The notes under the pieces: model-generated
The model's input: only the letters and a program-made list of their open reading frames with translations
The model's database searches: none
What the model was told of the DNA's origin: nothing
Shown: piece after piece, positions 45,989 through 58,574 of the stretch
How positions within the stretch are numbered: position 1 is the first letter of the stretch
How the letters are laid out: each line of letters opens with the position of its first letter
Assembly (NCBI RefSeq): GCF_000699445.3
Contig: NC_067196.1
Coordinates: 73,043,864-73,107,863 of the forward strand
DNA: 64,000 nt
Direction: 5' to 3'
Origin: Schistosoma haematobium
Taxonomy: Eukaryota > Platyhelminthes > Trematoda > Strigeidida > Schistosomatidae
Made by a program: the position numbers and the translations under genes

Positions 45989-46790
45989 ATGGAGGTGTTT
46001 ATGTCAAAACATGATGAACCCCCAGCCATCCCTGGCAAGTTAACAGTCAACACAACCCCTCGCCAACCGCCACTGTTTGGCGTCTCATCAGACTATGACA
46101 CCTGGAAAATTAGAGTAATGACGTGCCTACGTCGAGTTCCAACTTCGGAACACTTCGACTACCTTCTGTCCTACTTAGATGACGAAGCAGCGAAACGAGC
46201 GACAGCTAACGGCTTTACTGCGTGCAATTCACCATCTCAAAATTGGAAGATTTTAGATGAATGTTTTTCGTTGAAGGTGGATACCCAGCAGTCAGCCATC
46301 CAATTTTTGTCTCGCCACCAGAAACCTCATGAAAGCCCCATCGACTATCTTCACTCATTACAGCAGATAGCAACCCAGGCATTCCCTAGCCTGGACATCT
46401 TGGGGCGAGAAGAAATTACACGCTCCCGTTTTATTGAAGGACTGCTGCCAGGTGTACTGCGAGAACATCTACTTTGAGTGCCACCGGCTGACAGCCGACT
46501 TGAAACGAACGGCACTTCGATTTTCGACTGCTGAAAGACTGTCAGTTCCATTGGCGACCTATCGACCAACCGTGATGACTATCGATGAAGCCACCGAACC
46601 TAATCGACAAGATAGCTTTCAAAGTGCCGCGGCTATTAGAGAGTTCCCTGACCGGAATAGTAGACGAGGGCAGCCGACTTCCACATGGAACGGACGGTCG
46701 TCAAGGGACAACTATCGAGACCAGCAAACAGAATGCTTCTACTGCAGACGTTTCGGAAGAAATGCGGGCATAACCGCGTGAAAAACAGAG
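45989..46790 (+). pseudogene. gypsy gag (capsid and zinc knuckle), broken
   Basis: The start is taken as ATG 45989, just inside the 5' LTR. The capsid-like region (YDTWKIRVMTCLRRVPTSEH, QFLSRHQKPHESPIDYL) ends at an in-frame TGA at 46475. Gag sequence continues in another frame (RFSTAERLSVPLATYRPTVM) to CFYCRRFGR. It then shifts back at about 46765 to KCGHNRVKNRGKQC, so the nucleocapsid knuckle spans two frames. Lesions: one stop, two frameshifts. Confidence 0.8.
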
Positions 46791-49700
46791 GTAAGCAGTG
46801 TCGTTTGCATATATCGTCTTGCTATGTTAAACATTTGTGCCCTGTTACTATTAGGGGTAGAGTGCAAAGTACTGAGATTAATATACTATTAGATACAGGA
46901 GCTTCAGTATCCTTGATCATGGAAGACCTCTTGCAGAAACTTAACCACAGCACTCAGCGTAAACAATGCTCTCCTACCTTAATTACCGCGAGCGGAGAAC
47001 CCTTGAAAGCGTGTTCTAAGATAGGGTTAGAGCTGACGATTGACAAGAAGCCTTTTCAACATGAATTCTGGGTTTGCCCCACACTGACTTGGGACATGAT
47101 TCTCGGGGTCGACTTTATGTTAAAATACCAGGTCTCTATACACATGAATAAGTCAGAAGCGAGTATTGGTGGAGTTGTCGTGCAAATACAACACCATGAA
47201 ATACCAACTAAGTCCGTAGCCCAGGTGAGAATTTCAGAAATTGTACGTCAGGTACAGGATAATAAAATAATAAGTGAAAAAGACCGTCGAGCTACCACTG
47301 ATGTACTCCAACAATTTAGTTCCGTTTTCTCTGAGAATATCTCTGGAAATCGGACGATCACTGTACAGCACTCCATCCTCACAGGTGATCACATGCCACT
47401 ACGTCAACCACCTCGCCGAGTACCAGTTCATTACCAGCCTCAATTAGAATCAATGATAAAAGATATGCTAGAGAAAAAGATCATTGTACCATCTTCATCA
47501 CCATGGGCATCGCCTATCGTTTTAGTGAAAAAGAAAGACTCTTCCCTACGACTATGCGTAGACTACCGCCGCCTTAACGCTATAACTAAACGTGATTCTT
47601 TCCCACTTCCACGTACAGACGCTACATTAGATGCCATGAAAGGCGCTCGTTGGTTCTCGACTTTAGACTTAGCATCAGGGTATTGGCAAGTGGAAGTCCG
47701 ACCTCAAGATAGAAAAAAGACTGCATTCACAGTACCCTATGGTCTGTATGAATTTCAAGTGATGCCGTTTGGGCTAACTAATGCCCCAGCCACTTTCCAA
47801 CGATTAATGCAGACAGTTCTACACGGTCTCGTACCACACCAGTGTTTAATTTACCTTGACGATATTATTGTGTATGGCAGAACGCCGGGACAGCATAATG
47901 CCAACTTGAAGGCAGTCCTACAACGAATTAAGCAGCATAACCTAAAAGTTAAACCATCTAAATGTCGACTATTGCAGAAAGAAGTGCTCTTTTTAGGGCA
48001 TCGCATTACAGAAGATGGAGTAGCAACAGATCAGGGAAAAACGAGCGCCATTATTAACTGGCCACAACCGAAATCTGCCGAGGATGTTCGCAGCTTCCTG
48101 GGACTCGCTTCTTATTATAGACGTTTCGTACGCGATTTCGCATCCCTGGCAGCACCTCTACATCGCCTGACGCACAAAGGACGAACATTTTTGTGGACCA
48201 CAGAATGTCAACAAGCATTTAGCACTTTGAAGTTGTGTCTTGCTGCTCCACCCATACTAGCTTTTCCGGACACTTCTGCTAAAGCGGGTGAGTTTATACT
48301 CAATACAGATGCTAGTTCACCAGCTATTGGAGCAGTCCTGTCTCAAATAGCACTAGATGGACAGGAGCGGGTCATTGCTTACGCTAGTCGGCGGTTAGAT
48401 AAGAGGGAGACAAGGTATTCTACAACGCGTCGAGAGATGCTGGCTTTGGTAAAATTTTCGCAACATTTTCGTCACTATCTCTTAGGACGACCCTTTCGTG
48501 TACGCACAGACCACCGTGCACTACAGTGGCTTCGTTCGTTCCGTAAACCAGAAGGTCAGGTAGCGCGCTGGCAGGAGAGGTTGCAGGAGTTTGATTTTAC
48601 TTGTGAATACCGACCCGGAAGCCGACACACAAACGCTGATTCTCTATCTCGTATACCTTATTCTCCTGATACCATTAGTGCCGTCCTTAGCACAGCCCCC
48701 GAGATCGACTGGCCGTCTCTTCAAGCAGAAGACCCAGATCTGCGATTTATTTATCAGAGGCAACTACATGGCAATAATAAACCATCTATGACAGAGTTAA
48801 AGGATCATTCCTTGGCGACGCGCCGTCTTTGTGCCAAGTGGGGCAGTCTAAGATTGTATGAAGACACGCTGTTTATAGTCAGTGAATCAAAACAACCACT
48901 ATTGATAGTACCACGTATACAAGTTCAGAATATTATGGAGCAGGTACACCGAGAACTGGGGCACTCAGGAAAACGGAAGACTGAACATGCTATCTGCCGA
49001 AGGTTTTGGTGGCCATCCATCCACGAAGACGTTGCAGAATTCTGCAAAAATCGTAGCACGTGCTAAGCTATCAAGTCACCCCGACAAATACCCCGCGCAC
49101 CCTTAGTTCCAATGACGACAGAAGGTCCGCATCAGCGAGTTGGCATCGATATTATGGGGCCACTCACAACGTCAAAGAACGGAAACCGTTATTTACTGGT
49201 TATGGTAGACTATTTCAGCAAATGGTGTGAAGCTGTGCCTATACCACAACAAGATGCCCTCACAGTCACTCGGGCTTTCATTGATCATTGGGTATCCCGG
49301 TACGGCGCTCCCCTCTCACTCCATTCTGACCAAGGTTCAGCTTTTGAAAGTCATCTCGTCGCCCAGGTATGTCGATTATTGGGAATCCGGAAAACGCACA
49401 CTACCGCATATCATCCAGAAGGTAACGGCTTAGTGGAAAGAACCAACAGGACTATCAAAGCTCTCCTTCAATCGTTTATCAATAAGTCGTCGACGGAATG
49501 TTGGGATGACGTGACACCACAATGTCTGTTAGCTTACCGCTCATCAGTGCACGGATCTACAGGATTTTCACCGGCGACCCTACTTTTTGGGCATGAATTG
49601 CGCCTACCCGTTGAGCTGCAAATACCGCTGTTACCATGTGAGGTCCAAGATCATGTAGTATACATCCGTAATCTTCGCAGCCGCCTATCGCTTAGTGAAG

Positions 49701-50087
49701 ATCAACCTACAAAATGCCAGCAAGCACCAAAAGGACGTGTACGATCGCATGACGAACGGACCTGTGTATAAACCCGGAGATCGTGTGTGGCTGCACCGCC
49801 CTTTGGCTCCACCGGGGACATGCAGCAAGTTCCATCACCCTTGGCAAGGACCTTACGAAGTTGTGTTTATGCGGTCTCCCACTACATTCGTCTTACGTAA
49901 CCTCCAACGACCCCAAGACGATGTTATAACAGTACACTACAATCAATTAAAGCCAGACAAGACAACGGTGCACTTAGATACCCCGTTTGTCAACCCCCCG
50001 ACTGCCGTCAGCCATTATGAAGTGCCACCAGAAGGAGGGGTAGCATACCCATGTCCAGCACCAGGCACTGAGGACAGTGCCTCATGA
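46791..50087 (+). pseudogene. gypsy pol: protease, RT, RNase H, integrase; one stop, one frameshift
   Basis: Order: aspartic protease LLDTGASVSLI (about 46886); RT with LCVDYRRLNAITKRDSFPLP, FQVMPFGLTNAPATFQRLM and catalytic YLDDIIVYG (about 47858); RNase H NTDASSPAIGAVLSQ and TDHRALQWL; integrase HHCC (GHSGKRKTEHAI...CKNRSTC). An in-frame TAA at 49064 interrupts the frame. The integrase core follows (GIDIMGPL, LHSDQGSAFES, HPEGNGLVERTNRT; D, D, E all present). A frameshift at about 49705 leads to the C-terminal domain (GDRVWLHRP, WQGPYEVVF) ending at 50087. Gene order RT-RH-IN marks it as Ty3/gypsy. Confidence 0.9.
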
Positions 50088-50100
50088 AGAGAGGGGATAG

Positions 50101-50415
50101 TGTAACAGTATCGAAAATCATTACGTGTAACTTCATTAATGCAGGTTTGTTTTCCTTATTGCAGGACAACAGAAAGTGAATGTATTAGAAGAAGAAGAAC
50201 AAAGCTTGCGCAAACTAAACCTGCTGGATGGTGAGTAAAACTATTTTGTAACAGACTTCTGTTTTTGTACAAAAACCGTGTATTTCAATTTCTAATATAT
50301 CTCTGTTGTGCTCGCACGCCGTGTTCTCACTTGAGTGGCATCTGCCAGTCCTGACTGTTGTGTTGTGTTTCAGATTGCTCCTGCCTCCAGGTAAACGCTA
50401 AGAATACGTGTTACA
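50101..50415 (+). repeat. 3' LTR of the gypsy element (315 bp)
   Basis: Identical by eye to 45667-45981 and preceded by a polypurine tract at about 50086-50100. Confidence 0.93.
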
Positions 50416-50419
50416 CAAC

Positions 50420-52693
50420 CTATCATTGTAATCTTTATCATTGTATTCTATACTTATTCTTTTTCATTTTTATCATCGCCTTTGTTAATCTATCACTGTG
50501 AACTTTCGTTGCTTCATGTCAATATTGATTTGTATTTAAACTTAAATACTTAGTTCAATCGACAGAACTAACCAATCAACTACGATTATAATCGGCTATC
50601 GTGGTTCGTTAACAAGCATTAGCAGCATGTAAATGCTCTTGTGTAATATGTCTGTTAAAATACTAGCCACTAGTAAGTATAGCCACAAGGCAATACGAAC
50701 GCCCACCTGTTTGCAACAAGATTAACTGTCGGTTGTAGATGTATCTTTCTGCTTGACCACTATCCACTAGGATGTTTTACTTTTTTTGCTCACCGCCTGC
50801 CTAATTTCCAATTGCTGAGTTCCATGGCCAAACAGAGGATATGAATGCTAGAAATTTACGGTGAGTTTGAACTATAAGTTTTCTGCAATCTTAGATCTCG
50901 TTTAGACTGTTCGTCGGGCAATGCTATGTATTTGGCTTAAATTAATTCTGGATTTATACAAATCCAGTCTACAACGCTGTGTTAATCGAAAAATTTAATC
51001 AACAATACCTCGTACATAATCCAGATTCAAACTACTGTTTACTTCATATCTTCATAACTTAGAGGCAAGAGTAACCCAGGCGAGTTTCATAATTTCATTA
51101 AATTAGTTCTTACTATATTTATGATGCGTGATAACATTTCGTAGTTGCTTTCACGTAAAGTAGTCATATATTCTGTCACTGCCGTCAAGTTTTAGTCGAA
51201 ATCATGTACATCTATGACTCGTTAGTCGACGTACTGTGGTAAAACATTGCATGTACACGAGCACTCATAGTCCATGTCCTAAGTACAAACTTTGTCATAC
51301 TTAATATGTCACTTAACGCTAGGTAATAAGCTCTTTGTATCAGCCTTTTACGAAATGGCCACGTTACCTGAACCCTCTAAACTTTAGTTACATTGGTGGT
51401 TACCATTTTAATTAGTGTTTACTATACTCTTTGTATTTGCTGTTATTTCATACAGTAAATCATGGCTCGATTTCCTTATTACACGATAGTCATTTTAATT
51501 CTATTTTCGGTTTATATACATGCAATACGGGTTTGGAAAATATCGTCCCCAAAATAACGTCCTCAAAAATTCTCCACGAACCCAACCATAGTTTTCGTAT
51601 ATGTTTTTATTCACACGTCCAACTGCTACGCTAATAATACCTAAACGAATGTTCGATGCAACTGTCAGTATACGTAAGAACGATGTTATTTAGATTTGAC
51701 TTTATAACACATCCGAACTGCTGTAGTTATTCTACTTCGACGTCGTACTTTATTTTATGAAGTGTTGTTTCCTCGTGGCTGTTATCTAACAGATGATTTC
51801 GGTACAAATATCGGCTGTTCAACTACTCGACGATTTAAAACCTATCCAGTTCAATTGGTGGTCTGACGACAATATCATTCGCGCGAATCACCAGTTTATG
51901 CAGTCGAGCGAATCTCCTGCAGACTGAAAACTACATTGTCGCCCCTATCCCAACACTGACAGAGTTTTTCACTGGTATCGTTGACATGAGCTTAGAGTGA
52001 CGCTCTTGGTTTCTTATGTTCTTTTCGATATTTTTCTGTTCACTAACCGGACAAACACGCAGCACTCACCGTTTATCATCTTTTAGAGACTTCACCGTGC
52101 CACCTTTGCTGTCGATTTGTAGCCTTCGACCCTTACTGACTGTAACTGCAGTCATCGACTTTTCAAACTCTGACTACAAGTTGATTAATAGCTTAGCACA
52201 ACGAAATCACGACTACTCTTCACGGTTATACTTCTGTACTTACAGTTAGTCTGTTAAATATAGATATAACTAGAAGCTGTCAACGACACTGTTTGACATT
52301 CAACTTTAAATCAATGGCAGTATAGACATCGGCATCGATTGATTATACACTTATCCTACTATCGCTCTAGCGCCATTACTCTTGCGGCAAACTAAGCGTT
52401 TCTCATCGGAGGAACTCAATTACTTGTCAAAGCTATATATATTTCAGCACGACTTGATAGAACGATAAAACGTTTTGTTCTTTTTATTATTTCTATGGGT
52501 AATCGCTTTACGTTTAACCGACGTCGTACTAACATATTATTACTCACTGTTTTCCCGATCAGTTTCTGCCGCCTACTTTCCATTTTTTTTCACAGCTCGG
52601 CAATACCCGGAGGATTCATATTAATCGTTTGGTAATCTCTGGCGCGCAACTACTCCCAACGTGTTTGGTACCAATTCAAACGGCCGTTGAATC
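50420..52693. other. 2.3 kb between gypsy element and LTR-X copy 2, unassigned
   Basis: No convincing coding region. Two short plus-strand frames (51431-51634, 52016-52249) lack recognisable motifs. Because a polypurine tract and an LTR follow in plus orientation, this may be the 3' internal (non-coding or decayed) part of the LTR-X element. Confidence 0.35.
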
Positions 52694-52707
52694 TGGTGGG
52701 GGAGTAT
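52694..52707 (+). promoter_or_regulatory. Polypurine tract before LTR-X copy 2
   Basis: TGGTGGGGGAGTAT directly precedes TGTAGGG. This is the expected position of a plus-strand primer site and marks LTR-X copy 2 as a 3' LTR. Confidence 0.6.
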
Positions 52708-53092
52708 TGTAGGGCCAGCGAAATGTCACTGAGCCCTAGCCAAATCATCCGGCAGTTGGATCACTGAATGTCGAACAGATCGTCGCTCCCTGCCAAGGTC
52801 ATATACAACCAACGCGCATCAGTTAGTCGTATACCATGGACTGGCCCATGTGGCAGTGGTCTTACTTTCGCTTGTATTTACTTTAACTAATATATTTCTG
52901 TAATAACGTCCTCTGTGTTGTACAGTCTTCAAAGCATCTATGGTACCTTGATACGTCAATGGAGGTAGTCCACGTAAGGTGCTGACCACGAGGTGTAACT
53001 TCGATGTTAGCTAGTTTGTCACACCATTCATGTCTAACTCGAGTAGGCTTCCAATCATTTTCGACATAGATCATCAACGTTGGTGATTTACA
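52708..53092 (+). repeat. LTR-X copy 2 (385 bp, plus orientation)
   Basis: TGTAGGGCCAGCG...GGTGATTTACA, preceded by a polypurine tract. It matches 45030-45414 in inverted orientation at over 99%. On its right it abuts LINE-D inside its C-terminal coding region (SLPEHVV), so it inserted into or recombined within that LINE. Confidence 0.82.
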
Positions 53093-54690
53093 ACGTGTTC
53101 CGGTAGAGAATTCCAGTAATTCACTACTCGGTGCGAGAAACGAAACTCCAGACGTAAACGATTTGATCTCCGTTTTTGAACTTTCTTCGAATGTCCTCTC
53201 AAACGATCAGTCATAGACGGAAATAAAAGATAAGACATGTTAATACCAAGGTCACCGTTCAGTATACGATAAGCCATTATTAGATCACCCCGTATTCTGC
53301 GGTAAGATAACGGAAATAAGTTAAGGTGTCTCAGTCTCTCTTCATAAGCAAGGCCAGACAGACATTGTACCATCTTTGTACCTCGTCGTTGGACTCTTGA
53401 AACAATTGTTTCGATTCCTTATGAATTCGCTGCTTGAATCCTAAATGTGGTCGCACATAAATCGGGTATAATAATCTAAACATTTCATCATCTACAGATG
53501 ATACTGGAAAGACCCACAAATAGACCATAACACCCTATAACCTTTCGCAGCATCAGCCTTACAGTGACTAGTGGTTTTGAGATCACTGCTTAATATGATT
53601 CCTAAAGCTTTATAGTTTCTTACATTGTGTAGCACGAATCCACATATTGTATAGCGATACGATTCATCATAGCTATTTAATTGCATCACCACACTCTTAT
53701 TAGGATTTACTTCTAGTGACCATCTGTCTAACCATGTCACCAATGAGCTAAGATCATTTTGTAATACTATTCTATCCGACATACTGTGTATGGGTCTCCA
53801 AATTTTTATGTCATCAGCGAACATATGGTTTTGCTACAGTTGGTAATTCATTTACATAAAGTAAAAAGAAGAGGACCGAGAATTGTGCCTTGGGGAACTC
53901 CACTTTTTACAGTTACCCACGAGGAGAAAGCCCCACCAACCCTTACCCTTTGTCTCCTGTCATGTGGAAGGTTACTTATCCAATCTACGACTGTATAATA
54001 GATTCCAAAACGTTCCGGTTTGAATTTAAGACCAGAGTAGGATACCTTGTCGAGGGCCTTACTTAGATCTATGGTGATCACATCCACAGGAATATTCTGA
54101 TCTTTTGCACCAGCCCAATCTTCTCTTGAAATGAGAAGATTTGTCAAGCATGATAGGCCTCTCCGAAAACCATGCTGTTCCCTGGAGAAAAGATTATGCC
54201 CTTCAACATAGATTATACGAGATATTCCCATGGTTTTTCCATCAGCTTTATAAGTGCACTAGGTAAGCTAACGGGTCTGTAGTTACTAACTAAATCCTAA
54301 TCCCTGCATTATACACCTCAGTTCTTATAGCGTCTTTCCAATCTTTGGGCAGTCTAGACTGCCTCAGTGACATAACAAACAGTATCGCTAAAGGTTCAGC
54401 AATTACATCTGATATGGCTTTCATAATCCTAGGATGAATATCAGCAAGACCACTGGACTTATCAGGTTTGAGGTGCTGAAGTAGCCTTAAAACAGTACCT
54501 TTCTCAATGACTAGCCGCCACGATCACAATGAATCGTTGGTCATTCCTCATTACTGATAGAAAACACTTTACTGAAATATTCCGATAAAGCTTCAACTTT
54601 TACGGTATCATTTTCTGTCAAGACTAACGAATTTTCTTGTATCAAAAGTGATGGAATTCCATCGCTTCTCTGAGTGGCTAATGGTTCAAG
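53093..54690 (-). mobile_element. LINE-D: CR1/Jockey-like LINE, truncated both ends
   Basis: 54231-53848 reads QHGFRRGLSCLTNLLISRED, ITIDLSKALDKVS and GVPQGTILGPLLFTL. 53824-53492 has the catalytic FADDIKIWRPI, VNPNKSVVMQL and DLKTTSHCKADAAKGYRVLW. 53528-53074 ends in LNLFPLSYRRIRGDLIMAYR and FSHRVVNYWNSLPEHVV, where LTR-X copy 2 begins. Upstream to about 54690 only patches remain. Several frameshifts. Confidence 0.8.
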
Positions 54691-55246
54691 TGTTCGATAG
54701 GATTCGATCGCCACTCAGTTAGACAAACATGGGACCAGTTACAACTGTGTGATGAACCAGCTTGAATATCTCAATCCTACAGGAGGTCGATGACATGACT
54801 TGTGGTTGACTGGATTATCGTTGGTTATCGAAGTGACTCGACACCTGTAAGAAGTCAAAAGACTGATCGACAGATGGGGATTTATTTAGCACCCAAACAC
54901 AAGATTAGCTAGATTACAACTGAATTAACAGAACATATCAATACATTTATTTTCAGGTCGACTCACTTCGTGATAATCAATAGATCGAATTCCAATAAAC
55001 CACAACTCAGTCCCCTCACAGCTGACTAGTCAATAGAATGCCAAGAGGAAAACCTCTACTGGTATCGTAAGGATGAAAATGTTGCAATCGACAAGAGTAG
55101 ATGGTATGCTAACTCAGATACAGATGTCGATAGAGACCCGAATCGCTCCAAGCTATTATACTCTAATACTGAATGTTCTGATTCTAATTCGTGGGAAGCG
55201 CTCAAATAAGACACGAATTCATCTCATCCTGAATGCACGATTGTTC
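54691..55246. other. Probable continuation of the left inverted-repeat arm
   Basis: No coding feature. The matching part of the right arm would lie beyond 64000, so the outer limit of the repeat cannot be seen. A short CTGAGTGGC...GCCACTCAG inverted repeat lies at about 54673-54716. Confidence 0.4.
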
Positions 55247-56018
55247 TCACAGGAAGCTTCGTTAACTCACCGCAAAACTAGTTACATGAATGCGACATGA
55301 CTGCGCCATTAACATCTCGCACTAGTTGACTTCAAATTGAAACTAGCGTAAGAATACTAGGCCAGTACACCAGTTTACAAACAATCTCACCTATATACAC
55401 TGTCCCTCCCATTCCACTTATTGTATACACAAACATCACTTCTAGTTTAGTTCCGAGTAGGCATCTCCGAACAACCTCACACCTCGTTTCGCGGAATTCA
55501 AAGACACCCAATCTGACCACTAAAAGAATGGACACACACCTACCACTTACAAAGTTCAAAGGCTTATAGCTCCGACGACTAGATAAAACTTATAATAAAC
55601 CCACCTCCATATGCAGGATTATCCAACTGACCGATCATCCGTTCTTCGACACACTGTGACGATCAACTGACTCGATTACACAAAGGCACTTCTGAAAACC
55701 AAATAAATGCTTATTACATTTCATCAACCTGTATATTCCAAAGTAAAATACTATACAAAACGCGTGCATTGTCATCCTTACCCATTTTACATTCCATCTG
55801 TTGTGGGGCAGTAAACAACTAACTAGTAACTGCAGACTGTTCAGACTACTCAACTAAGTATTTACTGTCTCAAATGAAATCATCTCACTTAAGTGAGTCG
55901 TCGAGCAAATCCACTTACAGTCCCAGAGCACGAGTCACTTGTCTTCAACAAACTTCTCAGTAGTCTCAACAACGTCTGACGAATAGTCTTATCATTCCAT
56001 TCAAACGAACTACCGACA
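55247..56018 (-). repeat. Left arm of a long inverted repeat flanking HSP90
   Basis: It matches 63219-64000 in inverted orientation almost base for base. Visible differences are a His/Tyr codon change (55742 area) and a TA-run length change (ATATAGG versus ATATATATATAGG). It contains two conserved unexplained frames (55635-55853 and 55332-55559, minus). The repeat family is not recognised. Confidence 0.85.
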
Positions 56019-56298
56019 ATGATATAACGTCATAGACCTTACTCCCTACCCGCAAGCTAACATAAACTAACATGGACAGTCGCTTAATGGCGCTAGTATT
56101 GGACCACGTACGCTAACACCAACCTCTAGGTACTGTATGCCCGTCTGGACACCCCGTATTCTACTAGGCTTGTACGCAAATGTTGGATGGATCTTATTAC
56201 CTAACGACACGCCCGCAGCATTTTAGTCGATATAGAAAAAACAACCAATTTGAGAGCAAAGTTTATTAGTCACCGGTTATATACAAAATGCAAACAGG
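56019..56298. other. HSP90 3' flank
   Basis: Unique-looking sequence. It contains the HSP90 3' UTR and poly(A) signal near its right end. Confidence 0.5.
56262..56267 (-). terminator. HSP90 poly(A) signal AATAAA
   Basis: AATAAA on the minus strand (TTTATT on plus), 32 bp beyond the stop codon. This gives a very short 3' UTR. Confidence 0.75.
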
Positions 56299-58458
56299 CT
56301 AATCCACTTCTTCCATACCATCTTCGTCAACTGTAGCTTCAGGTGCAGCATCTTTCTGGATACCGTTACTTGGGATTTCGTTCGCCTTCATTTCATCATC
56401 AGGAATATCCAGGCACATGCAAACCATATGGTGGATGCTCTTAGCGTGTATCTTGGGATCAGGTAGTGAGAATCCTGAAGAGAGAAGTGCGGTGTCGAAC
56501 AACAGTTGCACAAGATCCTTAACAAGTTTGGTTGAACTGCCACTCTCAAACTGTTGTTTCAAGGCTTTGATCATAGGGTGGTACGGATTCAGCTCTAGCT
56601 GTTTCTTGGCTGCCATATAACCCATCGTGCAGGAATCCCGGAGTGCCTGAGCTTTCATGATCCTCTCCATGTTAGCAGACCATCCAAACTCTGAAGTTAC
56701 AACGCAACATGGGGAATTGGTAAGTCGATTCGAAATACTAACTTTCTCAACGTTCTTGCCGAGGATTTGCTGGATCTCTTTGCACAGCGTTTCGAACGAC
56801 GACTTCAGCTCTTCGAATTGCTTTTTGTCCTCGTCACTCTCAGGTAATTGAAGACCGTCCTTCGTAACACAAACCAGCTTCTTGTTTTCGTATTGCCGTA
56901 TATGGGTAACAGCATATTCGTCAATCGGGTCAACCATGAACAGTACTTCGAATCCACGTTGAGTAAGCTTCTCAGTAAATGGTGAATTCATTACAGCTTG
57001 CTTTGACTCACCTGTTATGTAGTAAATATCTTGTTGTTCAGGCTTCATACGTGATACATAATCCTTCATGCTGATCATTTCATCACCAGAAGCTGAGGAA
57101 TAGAAACGCAGTAAGTCGGATAGCTTCCCCCTATTAACACTATCTTCATGGATGCCCAGTTTTATACTTTTCGAGTATTGCTCGTAAAACTTCTTGTAGT
57201 TATCTTTATCCTCCGCTATCTCCTCAAATAGCTCAATACATTTCCTGACCAAGCTCTTACGAATAACCTTCAATACGTTGTTCTGCTGCAACACCTCACG
57301 ACTGATGTTAAGGGGCAGGTCTTCACTATCCACAACGCCTCGGACGAAATTCAAGTACTCAGGAATCATATCATCACACGTATCCATGATCAGCACTCTT
57401 CGCACATACAATTTGATATTGTTTCGCTTCTTACGCGATCCTTCGAACATGTCTATAGGTGCACGTTTAGGCACAAACAGCAACGCTCGGAACTCTAACT
57501 GTCCTTCAACAGAGAAGTGCTTCACGGCAAGATGGTCCTCCCAGTCATTAGTAAGCGACTTGTAAAACTCGGCATACTCTTCTGTATTTATATCTTCGGG
57601 ATTACGCGTCCAGAGCGGTTTAAGCTTGTTCAGTTGCTCTTCTTCAGTATACTTCTCCACAACCTTCTTTTTATTTTTCTTTTCCTTATTCTCCTCTTCC
57701 TCGTCTTCATCTAGGTCTTCGACTTTCGGTTTGTCGTCAGCCTCGTCAGTTTCTTTCGACTCGGACTTTTCAGCCTCATCATCAGACACTTCCTTGGTCC
57801 GCTCTTTATTAACAACCAGCTTGATGGGATAGTTAATAAAATTAGAATGTTTCTTCACTATATCTCGAATTTTTCTCTCTTCAAGAAAATCTAGTTGATC
57901 TTCTTTGAGATGCAATATCACCTTAGTGCCTCGTTTTGGCAACTCACTGTCATCTGGTGCAATTGTGAAAGTTCCACCAGCGGACGACTCCCAAATGTAC
58001 TGGTCATCATCATTATTTTTCGTCACTACTTGAACCCGGTCGGCTATAAGGTAGGCAGAATAGAAACCTACACCAAATTGACCAATCATCGATATATCTG
58101 CACCATCAGCCAGAGCCTCCATAAACGCCTTCGTGCCAGAGGAAGCGATCGTACCCAAATTCTTAATCAAATCTGCTTTCGTCATACCAATACCAGTATC
58201 CAGGACAGTCAAAGTTCCAGCCTCCTTGTTGGGTATCAACTTGACATACATATCTTCTCCGGAATCAAGAACTGATGGATCAGTCAAACTCTTATACCTC
58301 AACTTGTCCAGAGCGTCACTAGCATTAGATATAAGCTCACGAAGAAATATCTCTTTGTTGGAGTAGAAAGTGTTGATAATCAGGCTCATAAGCTGGGCGA
58401 TCTCAGCCTGAAACGCGAACTCCTCAGGTTGTTGCTCGGTAACCATTGATTCGGGCAT
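56299..58458 (-). CDS. HSP90: Heat shock protein HSP90 (cytosolic, alpha/beta-type)
   Basis: This ATP-dependent chaperone folds kinases and receptors in the cytosol. It is 719 residues in one uninterrupted exon, the family's usual length. The GHKL ATPase domain (about 13-220) has [17 protein letters not shown] (Glu 41, Asn 45), LDTGIGMTK (Asp 87), [11 protein letters not shown] and [16 protein letters not shown] charged, Lys/Glu-rich linker spans about 222-270. The middle domain has [11 protein letters not shown] and the catalytic-loop Arg in [11 protein letters not shown]. The C-terminal dimerisation domain ends in MEEVD, the TPR-cochaperone site that marks the cytosolic form. The start ATG fits the family N-terminus; a second ATG four codons on (MVTEQQ) is possible. 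The promoter has TATA, CCAAT and two heat-shock elements. The gene lies between the arms of a long inverted repeat. Confidence 0.98.
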   Translation of the reverse strand: MPESMVTEQQPEEFAFQAEIAQLMSLIINTFYSNKEIFLRELISNASDALDKLRYKSLTDPSVLDSGEDMYVKLIPNKEAGTLTVLDTGIGMTKADLIKNLGTIASSGTKAFMEALADGADISMIGQFGVGFYSAYLIADRVQVVTKNNDDDQYIWESSAGGTFTIAPDDSELPKRGTKVILHLKEDQLDFLEERKIRDIVKKHSNFINYPIKLVVNKERTKEVSDDEAEKSESKETDEADDKPKVEDLDEDEEEENKEKKNKKKVVEKYTEEEQLNKLKPLWTRNPEDINTEEYAEFYKSLTNDWEDHLAVKHFSVEGQLEFRALLFVPKRAPIDMFEGSRKKRNNIKLYVRRVLIMDTCDDMIPEYLNFVRGVVDSEDLPLNISREVLQQNNVLKVIRKSLVRKCIELFEEIAEDKDNYKKFYEQYSKSIKLGIHEDSVNRGKLSDLLRFYSSASGDEMISMKDYVSRMKPEQQDIYYITGESKQAVMNSPFTEKLTQRGFEVLFMVDPIDEYAVTHIRQYENKKLVCVTKDGLQLPESDEDKKQFEELKSSFETLCKEIQQILGKNVEKVSISNRLTNSPCCVVTSEFGWSANMERIMKAQALRDSCTMGYMAAKKQLELNPYHPMIKALKQQFESGSSTKLVKDLVQLLFDTALLSSGFSLPDPKIHAKSIHHMVCMCLDIPDDEMKANEIPSNGIQKDAAPEATVDEDGMEEVD

Positions 58459-58508
58459 TGTACAGCGTCTAACACAAAATCAAGTAACGAACGCGCGCTG
58501 AGCGTGCC

Positions 58509-58518
58509 TTTATAAATA
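58509..58518 (-). promoter_or_regulatory. HSP90 TATA box
   Basis: TATTTATAAA on the minus strand, 51-60 bp upstream of the ATG, implying a short 5' UTR of about 20-30 nt. Confidence 0.75.
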
Positions 58519-58524
58519 CTGTTT

Positions 58525-58538
58525 AGAATGTTCTAGAA
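58525..58538 (-). promoter_or_regulatory. Heat-shock element 1
   Basis: Plus strand AGAATGTTCTAGAA holds three alternating nGAAn/nTTCn units, the binding pattern of a heat-shock factor trimer, directly upstream of the TATA box. Confidence 0.85.
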
Positions 58539-58574
58539 TTTATTGTTTGGTTTCTAAAAATAGAAACAAATGGA

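Larger units (their letters stand above)
45667..50415 (+). mobile_element. Ty3/gypsy LTR retrotransposon, 4749 bp, LTRs indistinguishable
   Basis: Two 315-bp LTRs (TGTAACAG...GTGTTACA) bound a gag-pol region. A 4-bp target duplication CAAC lies at 45663-45666 and 50416-50419. A purine tract (AAGAGAGGGGATAG) sits right before the 3' LTR. The primer site after the 5' LTR (AGTGGTGATGG) was not matched to a tRNA. Despite the young LTRs, gag-pol carries about five disabling lesions. It lies between the two inverted LTR-X copies. Confidence 0.92.

Noticed and set aside
45045..53077. Identical 64-aa ORF at 45045-45239 (plus) and 52883-53077 (minus)
   Set aside because: The identity is fully explained by the LTR-X inverted repeat. 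No sign of codon-level constraint.
45030..53092. LTR-X inverted pair as terminal inverted repeats of a Maverick-type DNA transposon
   Set aside because: TG...CA ends and a polypurine tract point to LTRs, and no Maverick genes lie between them.
57278..58366. Antisense ORFs within HSP90, including a Ser-rich one at 57626-57832
   Set aside because: They are mirror frames of the HSP90 coding strand. The Ser-rich one is the complement of the acidic/Lys linker.
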